Positions 1-8,253 are shown, counted from the stretch's first letter. The stretch is DNA of 36,805 nucleotides from an uncultured Bacteroidales bacterium (GCA_937911935.1 CALDQH010000108.1:1-36805); one strand, 5' to 3'. Made by a program: numbers and translations. Notes: generated by a model not told the origin, from the sequence alone.

Positions 1-10
1 GTATTGCTAA

Positions 11-2206
11 TTACACTAACTCAAAATCCAACTGTTTTTTTACAAGATCAGCTTTTGCAATTCTCACTGTCAATTCGTCGCCTAACTGATACCTTTTGCC
101 TGTGTGGCGGCCCACTATGCAGTAGTTTTTTTCATCGAATTCATAGTAGTCGTCATCCAAACAACGAATAGGAATCATACCCTCGCACTTATTTTCATTC
201 AATTCTACATAGATGCCCCAATCCGTAACACCTGAAATCACACCATCATACACCTGTCCAAGACGTTCGCTCATATATTCCACCTGCTTATACTTAATAG
301 AGGCCCTTTCTGCCGATGCAGCCAACTGCTCCATATCCGACGAATGCTCGCAATACTCCTCATATTCATTTTTATTAACCGAATGCCCTTCTTCAAACAA
401 ATATCTAGTCAACAATCTATGCACCATCATATCTGGATAACGGCGGATTGGAGATGTGAAGTGAGTATAATAATCAAAAGCCAACCCATAGTGCCCAATA
501 TTTTCAGTCGTATAAGTAGCCTTAGCCATCGAGCGGATAGCAAGTGTTTCAATCAAATTCTGTTCTCGTTTGCCAGTCACCTGGTCAAGCAAATTGTTAA
601 TAGCAGCTGACACCACCTCGCTCTTACCTGTAGTTTTCAGTTTGTAACCAAAACGCTTAATAAACGCACTAAAATTCTCCAATTTATCTGGATTAGGCAC
701 ATCATGCACACGATAAACAAACGTTTTAGCTTTAGCTTTAGCACCTTTCACCGCTTTAGGTTTACCAATATGAGCCGCTACAGTTTTATTCGCCAACAAC
801 ATAAACTCTTCAATGAGCATATTCGACTCCTTAGCCTCTTTGAAATATACACTGAGTGGCTTACCTTTTTCGTCAATTTCAAATCGCACTTCCACTCTAT
901 CAAACGCAATTGCACCCTTAGCAAAACGCTTAGTTCTCAGTATTTGCGCCAATTCGTTGAGTTTCATCATTTCTTGAGCATAATCGCCTTCGCTAGTTTC
1001 GATTATTTGCTGCGCTTCTTCGTATGTAAATCGTCTATTCGAATTTATCACCGTGCGGCAAATCTTATAATCCTTCACCTCGGCAAATTCATCTATATGG
1101 AAAATAACAGAATAAGCCAACTTATCCTCATTCGGACGCAATGAGCAGATATTATTACACAATCTTTCAGGCAACATAGGCACAGTCCTATCCACCAAAT
1201 ATACCGACGTAGCACGCTTATAAGCCTCTTTATCAATAATTGAATCAGGTGTTACATAATGAGTTACATCAGCAATATGCACACCAATCTCCCATAGATA
1301 TTGCTCCCCTGTTTGTAGGGACGCTCGGTCCGAGCGTCCGCAATCAGAGCAAAGGGGTTTGTTTATTTTTCTAATCGACAACGCATCATCAAAGTCCTTT
1401 GCATCACGAGGGTCAATAGTAAATGTTACCACATCACGCATATCTACACGACGTGCAATCTCCTCATCATCAATCTTGTCTGATATCTCATTAGCAGCAT
1501 CTTCCACCTCCTGAGGGTAACTATATGGCAACCCAAACTCAGCCAAAATAGCATGCATCTCAGCATCGTTATTACCAACATCGCCAAGCACTGTAACAAT
1601 CTCACCAATAGGATTTTTTTCCTTGCTTACCCATTCCACGATGCGTCCCACACAACGTTGCCCATCCTTTCCGCCATTCAATTTGTCAAGCGGAATAAAC
1701 ATATCGTGAGTCAACAATTTCTTGTCAATATTGAGGAATGCAAAAGTAGGTTTAACTTCCAAAATACCCACAAATTCAGTCTTTTTGCGTTCTAATACCT
1801 CAACCACTTCGCCCTCTTGTTCTTTGCCCTTACGACGAGGGAAAAGCACAACTTCTACTCTATCTCCATTCAACGCACAACCCATCGAACGCTCAGCAAT
1901 CCACACACGTTCACCTCCATCGTCAGGTATGAGATAAGTCTTCTTAGCAACAGATTCACGGTCCAGCACACCTGTCACAGTCTGACGACGCATATTGGCT
2001 TTATATTTACCTGCGCTAATACGTTGTATCTTACCAGCTGCCTCTAAGTCAAACATAGCATCAACCACGCGCTCCTTCATCACCGACTTCTTCAATCCCA
2101 AAGCCGCTGATACTTGCTTATAATTAAAAGGCTTAGTTGAATTCTCATTGAAAAAATTCAACACCTGACGTGTTATAGCCTCTTTCGTAAAATTACCTTT
2201 TGCCAT
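11..2206 (-). CDS. rnr: Ribonuclease R (3'-5' exoribonuclease, RNB family)
   Basis: Processive 3'-5' exoribonuclease that degrades structured RNA in the cytoplasm. The 731-residue protein has the usual order: N-terminal winged-helix region (about 10-70), cold-shock-like region (about 75-230), RNB catalytic domain (about 255-600) and C-terminal S1 domain (about 650-728). The RNB metal-binding motif DPRDAKDFDDA is visible with D265, D271, D273 and D274. Just after it, residues about 283-304 (KPLCSDCGRSD...) look like an insertion between two otherwise conserved blocks (DDALSIRKI and WEIGVHIADVTHY). Residues 290-296 of it are encoded by a perfect palindrome. The gene follows a lipoprotein gene on the same strand across a heptamer-repeat spacer, so the two are probably co-transcribed. 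The start directly follows that array. Family assignment is secure; the insertion is inferred from remembered family sequences. Confidence 0.95.
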   Translation of the reverse strand: MAKGNFTKEAITRQVLNFFNENSTKPFNYKQVSAALGLKKSVMKERVVDAMFDLEAAGKIQRISAGKYKANMRRQTVTGVLDRESVAKKTYLIPDDGGERVWIAERSMGCALNGDRVEVVLFPRRKGKEQEGEVVEVLERKKTEFVGILEVKPTFAFLNIDKKLLTHDMFIPLDKLNGGKDGQRCVGRIVEWVSKEKNPIGEIVTVLGDVGNNDAEMHAILAEFGLPYSYPQEVEDAANEISDKIDDEEIARRVDMRDVVTFTIDPRDAKDFDDALSIRKINKPLCSDCGRSDRASLQTGEQYLWEIGVHIADVTHYVTPDSIIDKEAYKRATSVYLVDRTVPMLPERLCNNICSLRPNEDKLAYSVIFHIDEFAEVKDYKICRTVINSNRRFTYEEAQQIIETSEGDYAQEMMKLNELAQILRTKRFAKGAIAFDRVEVRFEIDEKGKPLSVYFKEAKESNMLIEEFMLLANKTVAAHIGKPKAVKGAKAKAKTFVYRVHDVPNPDKLENFSAFIKRFGYKLKTTGKSEVVSAAINNLLDQVTGKREQNLIETLAIRSMAKATYTTENIGHYGLAFDYYTHFTSPIRRYPDMMVHRLLTRYLFEEGHSVNKNEYEEYCEHSSDMEQLAASAERASIKYKQVEYMSERLGQVYDGVISGVTDWGIYVELNENKCEGMIPIRCLDDDYYEFDEKNYCIVGRHTGKRYQLGDELTVRIAKADLVKKQLDFELV
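1319..1339. repeat. 21-bp perfect palindrome inside rnr
   Basis: GGACGCTCGG-T-CCGAGCGTCC: 10-bp arms around one central base. It is read exactly in frame as seven codons (GRSDRAS, RNase R residues 290-296). The surrounding 1311-1316 and 1357-1362 share the hexamer GTTTGT as a direct repeat, which could be a target duplication. It resembles small mobile palindromes of the REP/MITE kind; origin not proven. Confidence 0.8.
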
Positions 2207-2276
2207 ATTTCAATTTTCATTTTTTGCAATCATTCCTCATTCCTCACTCATCATTCCTCATTTCTCACTCCTCATT
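2207..2276 (-). repeat. Heptamer array between the DUF3298 gene and rnr
   Basis: Ten consecutive 7-nt units in constant phase, read on the minus strand as AATGAGG, AGTGAGA, AATGAGG, AATGATG, AGTGAGG, AATGAGG, AATGATT, GCAAAAA, ATGAAAA, TTGAAAT, ending exactly at the rnr ATG. It begins inside the upstream gene and encodes that gene's last residues (MRSEK) and its stop. Confidence 0.85.
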
Positions 2277-2998
2277 ATTTCAATATCAATTATTCCATAA
2301 CAGTAAGGCGCAATTTCATACGGATTAAATGTGTAGATGATACTACTATCAGTTAAAGCAAAATTGCCGTTTGGTTCAATGTACCAATCATTGTAAAATT
2401 CATCCTCTGCAGGCAATAAGCCTTCCGCTCTCAATGCTTTAGCCTTTTCATCAAGCAATTTACCAACTTTGCGCTCAAATCCTTGTCCAAAAATATCTTC
2501 TTCCATTAGTTGTTCACCTGTTTTAATATCAAAAACATAATTGATTTTGGTATTCATACCATGTGCACCACCAGCGTATGTGTATAACTCTCGTTGATAC
2601 GACAAGATATTTGAATCACAATATAAAACCTTACCCTTTACATCTGTAATAAAATTAAAAGTGTCGGTAGGTTCAATTGGATTATTTTCATAAATTTCTT
2701 CATACACTTTTTCATACTCAACAAAAGATGAATCGGCATATATTTGCAACACCTTTTTTGTAGAATAATTTGCAAATTCTGAACCAAACAGAGCAGACAG
2801 AATATTATTTTGCAACAATTTATAAGAATCACCTATCTTCTCTGTTGGCAATTCTATTTCTCCTGTAAATTCAAAATGCAAATTAAAATCCTCTTTGACA
2901 ATCTCGCAACTATATGACTTTGTTTCAAAAAAATCATTGTTATTCGAAGAACATCCAACTAAGATGATAACCAATAATATAAATAATATTTTTTTCAT
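2258..2998 (-). CDS. DUF3298-type lipoprotein
   Basis: Predicted envelope lipoprotein of unknown function. From Met at 2998 the N-terminus is MKKILFILLVIILVGCSS, a lipoprotein signal with lipobox LVGC. The C-terminal half has motifs I associate with DUF3298/RsiV-like domains: YTYAGGAHG in the middle and NPYEIAPYCYG near the end. An upstream in-frame ATG at 3008-3010 would add four residues (MCQF); I prefer 2998 because it gives a standard signal peptide. A TAAATTTG -7 element lies at 3024-3031 on this strand. The final residues MRSEK are encoded by heptamer repeat units, so the natural C-terminus may have been changed by the array. Probably co-transcribed with rnr. Domain call is from motif memory. 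Confidence 0.7.
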   Translation of the reverse strand: MKKILFILLVIILVGCSSNNNDFFETKSYSCEIVKEDFNLHFEFTGEIELPTEKIGDSYKLLQNNILSALFGSEFANYSTKKVLQIYADSSFVEYEKVYEEIYENNPIEPTDTFNFITDVKGKVLYCDSNILSYQRELYTYAGGAHGMNTKINYVFDIKTGEQLMEEDIFGQGFERKVGKLLDEKAKALRAEGLLPAEDEFYNDWYIEPNGNFALTDSSIIYTFNPYEIAPYCYGIIDIEIMRSEK

Positions 2999-3023
2999 AA
3001 ATTGACACATTTATACTAACTTG

Positions 3024-3031
3024 CAAATTTA
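3024..3031 (-). promoter_or_regulatory. Promoter -7 box for the DUF3298 gene
   Basis: Minus-strand TAAATTTG matches the Bacteroidetes TAnnTTTG element and sits 25 nt before the chosen start. I find no clear TTG about 20 nt upstream, so only the -7 half is supported. Confidence 0.5.
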
Positions 3032-3133
3032 CAGAAAAATATCTAAATAATAAAATCTTTTTTGTTTTTTCGTTTCAAAATATTAGTAAAACTACATATC
3101 ACAATTAAACTTTTTACATTTTTTTACTATTCT

Positions 3134-3165
3134 GTTGTTTATTAGAAAATAAAATTGTAAATTTG
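3134..3165 (+). promoter_or_regulatory. Promoter of the nqr operon
   Basis: TTG at 3135-3137, a 20-nt spacer and TAAATTTG at 3158-3165 match the Bacteroidetes -33/-7 consensus. Transcription would start near 3170, giving a leader of about 170 nt before nqrA. Confidence 0.7.
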
Positions 3166-3178
3166 CCAATTGAAATTT

Positions 3179-3272
3179 ATACTACCAAAGTAGTATTAAA
3201 TGGCAACCATATTACACATAACAACCTGAAATTCATACAATTACCTAACAAAACCATAAAGTTATTGTTAGG
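3179..3272 (+). promoter_or_regulatory. Two stem-loops in the nqrA leader
   Basis: The predicted 5' leader holds two clean hairpins: ATACTAC/GTAGTAT (3179-3185 with 3190-3196, 4-nt loop) and CCTAACAA/TTGTTAGG (3244-3251 with 3265-3272, 13-nt loop). The stretch 3011-3342 contains no gene. No riboswitch class is recognised; the first stem sits about 10 nt from the predicted transcript end and may only stabilise the 5' end. Confidence 0.5.
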
Positions 3273-3342
3273 GTGTTTGTGTGCAATTTCGCCATAAATA
3301 TGTCTGAAATATAACAAATTTATTATATTAACTTTTAGTTAT

Positions 3343-4695
3343 ATGACAACAATTAAATTAAAAAAAGGTTTAAACATCAAAATTTCGGGCGATGCTGAAG
3401 CTAAAGTAGCTGGCAAAGTTATCTCGCAAGAGATAGGTATCGTGCCTGATTATTTTGAAGGAATGACACCTAAAGTGGCTGTCAGAGAAGGTGACGAAGT
3501 GAAAGTCGGCTCACCTATCTTGTTCGACAAAAACCACCCAGAGGTGAAGGTTGTATCTCCCGTTTGCGGTACAATCAAGCAAGTAGCTCGCGGCGAACGC
3601 CGTAAACTACTCTACGTGCTCATCGAACAAAACGGCAAAACAGAGCAAGCTGAACTTCCAGCAATGGATCTCAAAGCAGGCAAAGAGTCTGTTCATGCTG
3701 CTATGTTAGCTGCAGGTTTCGGTGCAATGTTGCGTCAACGTCCTTACGACGTAGTTGCTAACCCAGCAGTTGCTCCAAAAGCAATCTTCGTATCTGCTTT
3801 TGATTCTGCTCCTTTGGCTGCCGACTATAACTTCGTATTGAAAGGCGAAGAGGCTAACGTACAAGCTGGTTTGAATGTTTTAGCTACTATCGCTAAAACT
3901 TACTATTCAGTATCTCCTGCAACATCGGCTGAATTGCGCAACATGAAAGGCGTTGAAATCAACGAATTCATCGGTGCTCACCCTGCTGGCAACGTTGGTG
4001 TACAAATCAACCACCTCAACCCAGTTAACAAAGAAGAAGTAGTTTGGACAATGAACATCATGGACGTAGCAATGCTCGGTCGTTATGCAAACACTGGCAA
4101 ACTCGACTTCACACGCAAAGTGGCTGTTGCTGGTCCAAAAGTAAAACACCCTGCATACGTTGAAACAATCAGCGGTACAGTAGTTGCCAACCTCACAGAA
4201 GGTAACCTCAATCTTGACGAACACATCCGTACAATCAATGGTAACGTTCTCACAGGTTTGAAAGCTGACGAAAAATCATTCCTCTCTCCATTCGCTAACG
4301 TAGTAAGCGTAATTGCTGAAGGTGATGAAGCTGACGAACTCCTCGGTTGGGCTATGCCTCGCTTCAACAAATTCTCAAATTCATGCCTCTTCTTTACTAA
4401 ATTGCAAAGCATGCTTTGCCCTAAAAAACACTTCGATTTCGATGCTCGTATCCTCGGTGGCGAACGTGCATTCATCGTAAGTGGCGAGTACGACCGTGTA
4501 TTCCCTATGGACATTATGCCAGAACAATTGGTAAAAGCCATGATTGCTCGCAATCTTGAGAAAATGGAACAACTTGGTGCATACGAAGTAGCTCCTGAAG
4601 ACTTTGCACTTTGCGAATTTGTTTGTACTTCAAAAATCGAAACACAACGCATCGTACGCGAAGCTCTCAACTACATGAGAAAAGAACTTGAATAA
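3343..4695 (+). CDS. nqrA: Na+-translocating NADH:quinone oxidoreductase subunit A
   Basis: Peripheral subunit A of Na+-NQR, the sodium-pumping respiratory complex that oxidises NADH and reduces quinone. The 450-residue protein starts MTTIKLKKGLNIKISG and has the expected N-terminal barrel-sandwich-like segment (VAVREGDEVKVGSPILF, VVSPVCGTIKQV), followed by the long NqrA core (EFIGAHPAGNVGVQINHLNPV) and the C-terminal region ending in LNYMRKELE. Subunit A carries no cofactor in known complexes. First gene of nqrABCDEF, preceded by its own promoter and structured leader. The presence of NqrA, together with a ferredoxin-flavin NqrF, distinguishes the cluster from the related RNF complex. Confidence 0.96.
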   Translation: MTTIKLKKGLNIKISGDAEAKVAGKVISQEIGIVPDYFEGMTPKVAVREGDEVKVGSPILFDKNHPEVKVVSPVCGTIKQVARGERRKLLYVLIEQNGKTEQAELPAMDLKAGKESVHAAMLAAGFGAMLRQRPYDVVANPAVAPKAIFVSAFDSAPLAADYNFVLKGEEANVQAGLNVLATIAKTYYSVSPATSAELRNMKGVEINEFIGAHPAGNVGVQINHLNPVNKEEVVWTMNIMDVAMLGRYANTGKLDFTRKVAVAGPKVKHPAYVETISGTVVANLTEGNLNLDEHIRTINGNVLTGLKADEKSFLSPFANVVSVIAEGDEADELLGWAMPRFNKFSNSCLFFTKLQSMLCPKKHFDFDARILGGERAFIVSGEYDRVFPMDIMPEQLVKAMIARNLEKMEQLGAYEVAPEDFALCEFVCTSKIETQRIVREALNYMRKELE

Positions 4696-4822
4696 TTCAT
4701 AATGCATAATTCATAATTCATAATTTTTTATGCAATTATGTTCTTATGTCTTTAATAAAGTAAAAACGAGCGAAGCGAGTAAGTCTCACATCTCGCTACT
4801 CGCTACTAAAAGTCTAAATAAA
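4696..4822 (+). repeat. nqrA-nqrB spacer: heptamer array in two blocks
   Basis: Directly after the nqrA stop come TTCATAA, TGCATAA, TTCATAA, TTCATAA (4696-4723), followed by an inverted partner TTATGCAATTATG. A second block runs from about 4772: CGAGCGAAGCGAG on the left and CTCGCTACTCGCTACT on the right, which are largely complementary. Bases 4792-4818 are identical to 6045-6071 in the next spacer. Confidence 0.8.
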
Positions 4823-5992
4823 ATGAAATTTTTAAAAAACATCGTAGACAAAGTTGAACCTACTTTCTCTGAAGGTGGTAAACTTCATATGTTTCACTCG
4901 GTGTTCGATGGATTCAAAACATTCTTGTTTGTGCCTAATGACACAGCAAAACATGGTGTTCACATCCACGACGTAACTGACTCGAAACGTACAATGATTA
5001 TGGTGGTAATTGCTCTCATACCTGCTCTCCTTTTCGGTATGTGGAACATCGGTTACCAACACTTCTTGGCTATCGGTCAAGATGCAACTTTCTGGCAACA
5101 ATTTGCCTTCGGTCTTTTGGCTATGCTTCCTGCAATCGTAGTATCATACCTCGTTGGTCTTGGTATCGAGTTTACAGTAGCACAATTCAAAGGTCACGAA
5201 ATTCAAGAGGGTTTCCTTGTATCAGGTATCCTTATCCCTATGATTATTCCTGTTGACACTCCACTCTGGATGGTAGCTATCGCTACTGCATTCTCAGTTA
5301 TCTTCGCTAAAGAAGTATTCGGTGGCACAGGTTACAACGTATTCAACGTAGCATTGATCACTCGTGCATTCCTCTTCTTTGCATACCCAACAGCTATGTC
5401 GGGCGACCAAGTATGGGTTCGCACACGCGACGCTTTCTGGTATGGCGGTGGCGAGAAAATCGATGGTTTCTCTGGTGCTACCCCTCTCGGACAAGTAGCA
5501 GTTGCTTCTGAATATACTGATCCAGTATCATTTATGGATGCATTCATCGGTATAATTCCTGGTTCAATGGGAGAAACATCAACAATCGCTATCTTGATTG
5601 GTGCTGCTATCCTTCTCATCACACGCGTAGCAAGCTGGAAAACAATGTTGTCAGTATTCGTAGGTGGTGCTTTCACAGCATTCTTGTTCAACCAATTCGG
5701 TCCTGACACTGCAGTGGCTAACATGCCTTGGTATATGCACCTCGTTCTCGGTGGTTTCGCCTTCGGTGCTGTCTTCATGGCAACTGACCCTGTAACATCT
5801 GCTCGCACTGAGTGTGGTAAATGGATCTATGGTTTCTTGATTGGTGTAGTAGCAATCGTAGTACGCGTGCTCAACCCAGGTTATCCAGAAGGTATGATGT
5901 TGGCAATCTTGCTTATGAACATCTTTGCAAACGTAATTGACTACTATGTAGTTCAAGCAAACATCAACAAACGTCTTAAACGTGCAAAATAA
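4823..5992 (+). CDS. nqrB: Na+-NQR subunit B
   Basis: Integral membrane subunit that carries a covalent FMN and riboflavin and takes part in sodium transport and quinone reduction. I place the start at 4823 (MKFLKNIVDKVEPTFSEGG), giving 389 residues, close to the family length. An in-frame ATG at 4730 would add 31 residues that are merely translated spacer repeat, so I reject it. The flavinylation motif DGFSGATPLG is present, with Thr220 as the expected phosphoester-linked residue. About ten hydrophobic segments are visible, with the conserved GTGYNVFNVALITRAFLFFAYP stretch in the middle. The flavin transferase ApbE that would attach FMN is not in this window. Confidence 0.96.
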   Translation: MKFLKNIVDKVEPTFSEGGKLHMFHSVFDGFKTFLFVPNDTAKHGVHIHDVTDSKRTMIMVVIALIPALLFGMWNIGYQHFLAIGQDATFWQQFAFGLLAMLPAIVVSYLVGLGIEFTVAQFKGHEIQEGFLVSGILIPMIIPVDTPLWMVAIATAFSVIFAKEVFGGTGYNVFNVALITRAFLFFAYPTAMSGDQVWVRTRDAFWYGGGEKIDGFSGATPLGQVAVASEYTDPVSFMDAFIGIIPGSMGETSTIAILIGAAILLITRVASWKTMLSVFVGGAFTAFLFNQFGPDTAVANMPWYMHLVLGGFAFGAVFMATDPVTSARTECGKWIYGFLIGVVAIVVRVLNPGYPEGMMLAILLMNIFANVIDYYVVQANINKRLKRAK

Positions 5993-6074
5993 TAATTAGT
6001 AACTAGTAATGAGTAACTAGTAACAAGAATGCTAAATCTCACTACTCGCTACTCGCTACTAAAAGTCTAAAAAT
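5993..6074 (+). repeat. nqrB-nqrC spacer: phased heptamer array with strand switch
   Basis: The whole spacer is eleven 7-nt units plus AAAAT before the ATG. Left half words are TAATTAG, TAACTAG, TAATGAG, TAACTAG, TAACAAG; right half words are CTACTCG, CTACTCG, CTACTAA, AAGTCTA. The right half is roughly the reverse complement of the left, so the RNA can fold back on itself. Confidence 0.88.
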
Positions 6075-6827
6075 ATGAATACAAATAAAAATAGTTATAC
6101 GTTAATATATATGGTGGTAATCATTACCATCGTATCGTTGCTATTGTCGATTACGTCTGGTTCGCTTCGTTCTTTTCAAGAGGACAACGTACGTCTCGAC
6201 ACTAAAAAGCAAATCCTAAATTCGTTGCCAGGCATCGAATTAGGCGAAGATGCAGCAGCTACCTACGCAGCAACTATCAAAGAATACAATATGCTTGATG
6301 CAGAGGGTAATGTAATCAAAACCCTCGATCCAGTAGCCGACTTTGATGTAAAAGCTACAGAAGGCGTAGAATTCCCAATGTATGTTGCTGAAGTAAACGG
6401 CGAAACCAAATATATCCTCCCTATGAATGGTGCAGGTCTTTGGGGCGCAATCTGGGGCTATATGGCTCTTAACGACGACCGCAACACTGTGTACGGCGTA
6501 TTCTTCAACCACGCTGGCGAAACTCCAGGTCTTGGTGCTGAGATTGTTACTGAAAAATTCCGTAACCCTTTCATCGGTAAAGAACTTTTGAAAGATGGTA
6601 AATTTGCTTCTATCGCAATTGAAAAACCAGGTACTAAAGTAGAAGGTCGCGACCAAGTAGATGCAATCTCTGGTGGTACAATCACATCAAAAGGTGTTGA
6701 AGCTATGATTGCTACAAGCCTTGCAAGCTATGAAAAATTCCTCACTGCTCCTGCTGCTATCGTAGTAGAAGAAGTTATCGAAGCAGTAGCAGACAGTGTA
6801 ATGGTTGAACCTATAATCGAAGAATAG
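6075..6827 (+). CDS. nqrC: Na+-NQR subunit C
   Basis: Membrane-anchored, periplasm-facing subunit with a covalent FMN that passes electrons toward NqrB. One N-terminal transmembrane helix (about residues 9-28, TLIYMVVIITIVSLLLS) precedes a soluble FMN-binding domain. The flavinylation motif is DAISGGTITSKGV with Thr202 as the expected FMN site; NqrC of model organisms has SGAT here, so the second Gly is a tolerated variant in my judgement. GETPGLGAEI in the middle is typical of the domain. The tail after about residue 228 (VVEEVIEAVADSVMVEPIIEE) is acidic and looks like a lineage-specific extension. The start lies directly behind the repeat spacer. Confidence 0.95.
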   Translation: MNTNKNSYTLIYMVVIITIVSLLLSITSGSLRSFQEDNVRLDTKKQILNSLPGIELGEDAAATYAATIKEYNMLDAEGNVIKTLDPVADFDVKATEGVEFPMYVAEVNGETKYILPMNGAGLWGAIWGYMALNDDRNTVYGVFFNHAGETPGLGAEIVTEKFRNPFIGKELLKDGKFASIAIEKPGTKVEGRDQVDAISGGTITSKGVEAMIATSLASYEKFLTAPAAIVVEEVIEAVADSVMVEPIIEE

Positions 6828-6901
6828 TAATAAGTAGGAAGTAATAAGTAAAAAGACATTTAGTCTAACGACTTACTACTTACGACTAAAATCTAAAAGA
6901 T
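6828..6901 (+). repeat. nqrC-nqrD spacer: phased heptamer array with strand switch
   Basis: Ten 7-nt units plus AGAT before the nqrD ATG: TAATAAG, TAGGAAG, TAATAAG, TAAAAAG, then ACATTTA, GTCTAAC, and GACTTAC, TACTTAC, GACTAAA, ATCTAAA. The last group is the approximate reverse complement of the first (AAGTAGT/ACTACTT type). It spans stop to start without interruption. Confidence 0.88.
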
Positions 6902-7522
6902 ATGAAAGAAGAATTGAAAAATGCGTTACTTGGCCCACTTAACAAAAACAACCCTGTGGCTGTCCAAGTGCTCGGTATCTGTTCTGCTTTGGCTGTAACA
7001 GTACAATTAAAACCTGCTATCGTTATGGGTATCTCGGTAACCATCATCGTAGCAATGGCAAACGTTGTGATTTCGCTCATCCGCAATACAATTCCTAATA
7101 GCGTACGTATCATCGTGCAATTGGTTGTTGTAGCGGCTCTTGTAACCGTAGTTTCAGAGGTATTGAAAGCATTTATGTATGACCTCAGCGTGCAACTCTC
7201 GGTGTATATCGGTCTTATCATTACTAACTGTATCCTTATGGGTCGTCTCGAGGCTTTTGCTATGGCTAACAAACCTTGGGCTTCATTCCTCGATGGTATC
7301 GGTAATGGTCTTGGTTACGCTTGGGTGTTGATCGTTGTAGCATTCTTCCGCGAATTGCTCGGTTCTGGTTCGCTTTTCGGTATCCGTATCATCCCTGCTT
7401 CATTCTACGAAATGGGTTATGTAAACAACGGTATGATGATGATGCCTGCTATGGCTCTTATCATCGTGGCTTGTATCATTTGGGTTCACCGTTCAATCAA
7501 CAAAGACCTTCAAGAAAAGTAA
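6902..7522 (+). CDS. nqrD: Na+-NQR subunit D
   Basis: Integral membrane subunit with about six helices, paired with NqrE to form an inverted-repeat fold in the centre of the complex. The 206-residue product starts MKEELKNALLGPLNKNNPV. Cys27 (VLGICSALAV) and Cys110 (LIITNCILMGRLEAF) are in the positions known to ligate the intramembrane 2Fe-2S cluster shared with NqrE. The FRELLGSGSLFG segment after the fourth helix is family-typical. Length and start agree with NqrD/RnfE relatives; the nqr context decides NqrD. Confidence 0.96.
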   Translation: MKEELKNALLGPLNKNNPVAVQVLGICSALAVTVQLKPAIVMGISVTIIVAMANVVISLIRNTIPNSVRIIVQLVVVAALVTVVSEVLKAFMYDLSVQLSVYIGLIITNCILMGRLEAFAMANKPWASFLDGIGNGLGYAWVLIVVAFFRELLGSGSLFGIRIIPASFYEMGYVNNGMMMMPAMALIIVACIIWVHRSINKDLQEK

Positions 7523-7608
7523 AATGTCTACAGACAACAGACAACAGACAACAGATTATAACCAACTGTTGACTTTTGACTGTTGACCGTTGACCAAAAT
7601 ATTAAATT
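7523..7608 (+). repeat. nqrD-nqrE spacer: phased heptamer array with strand switch
   Basis: Twelve 7-nt units plus TT before the ATG. Left: ACAGACA three times and ACAGATT (7530-7557). Right: ACTGTTG, ACTTTTG, ACTGTTG, ACCGTTG (7565-7592). CAACAG on the left pairs with CTGTTG on the right. The word is unrelated to those of neighbouring spacers. Confidence 0.9.
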
Positions 7609-8253
7609 ATGGAACACGCATTAAGTTTATTTGTAAGTTCGATTTTTTCGGACAATATGATATTCGCATACTTCCTTGGTATGTGTTCATACCTTGCAGT
7701 ATCGAAAAATGTGAAGACCTCTGTTGGTCTTGGTATTGCTGTAACAGCTGTGCTTCTTATCACACTTCCAGTGAACTACTACCTCTACACAGGCATTTTG
7801 CAAAAAGGTGCTCTCACTTGGTTGGGTGAAGGCTTTGCTGATTTGGACCTCAGCTACCTCAGCTTGATTCTTTTCATTGCTGTAATTGCTGCTATCGTAC
7901 AATTGGTTGAGATGATTGTTGAAAAATTCTCACCATCTTTGTATGCGTCATTGGGTATTTTCTTGCCTCTTATCGCTGTTAACTGTGCTATCATGGGTGG
8001 CTCTTTGTTCATGCAACAACGTGTTATCCTCGAAGGTACTGACCCTAAAGCTCTCACTGGTATCGTTGACGTAGTGTTCTACGCTCTCGGTTCTGGTATC
8101 GGTTGGCTTTTGGCTATCGTTGGTCTTGCAGCTATCCGCGAACGTATGGAGTATTCTGACGTGCCTGCACCTTTGAAAGGCCTCGGTATCACATTTATCA
8201 CCGTAGGTCTTATGGCAATGGCATTCATGTGCTTCTCTGGCTTGAAAATCTAA
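7609..8253 (+). CDS. nqrE: Na+-NQR subunit E
   Basis: Integral membrane subunit homologous to NqrD and inserted in opposite orientation. The 214-residue product starts MEHALSLFVSSIFSDNMIFAYFLGMCSYLAVS, closely matching the NqrE family. Cys26 and Cys126 (LIAVNCAIMGGSLFM) are the expected ligands of the shared 2Fe-2S cluster. The C-terminal IRERMEYSDVPAPLKGLGI segment and final helix are typical. The start immediately follows the CAACAG/CTGTTG repeat spacer. Confidence 0.96.
   Translation: MEHALSLFVSSIFSDNMIFAYFLGMCSYLAVSKNVKTSVGLGIAVTAVLLITLPVNYYLYTGILQKGALTWLGEGFADLDLSYLSLILFIAVIAAIVQLVEMIVEKFSPSLYASLGIFLPLIAVNCAIMGGSLFMQQRVILEGTDPKALTGIVDVVFYALGSGIGWLLAIVGLAAIRERMEYSDVPAPLKGLGITFITVGLMAMAFMCFSGLKI

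Noticed and set aside
4083..4670. Long antisense frames in nqr, infB, suf and GH13 genes
   Set aside because: Codon-bias shadows of highly expressed genes without signals or family motifs.
4730..4822. N-terminal extension of nqrB from ATG 4730
   Set aside because: The 31 residues are translated spacer repeat; NqrB homology starts at MKFLKNIVDKVEPTF.
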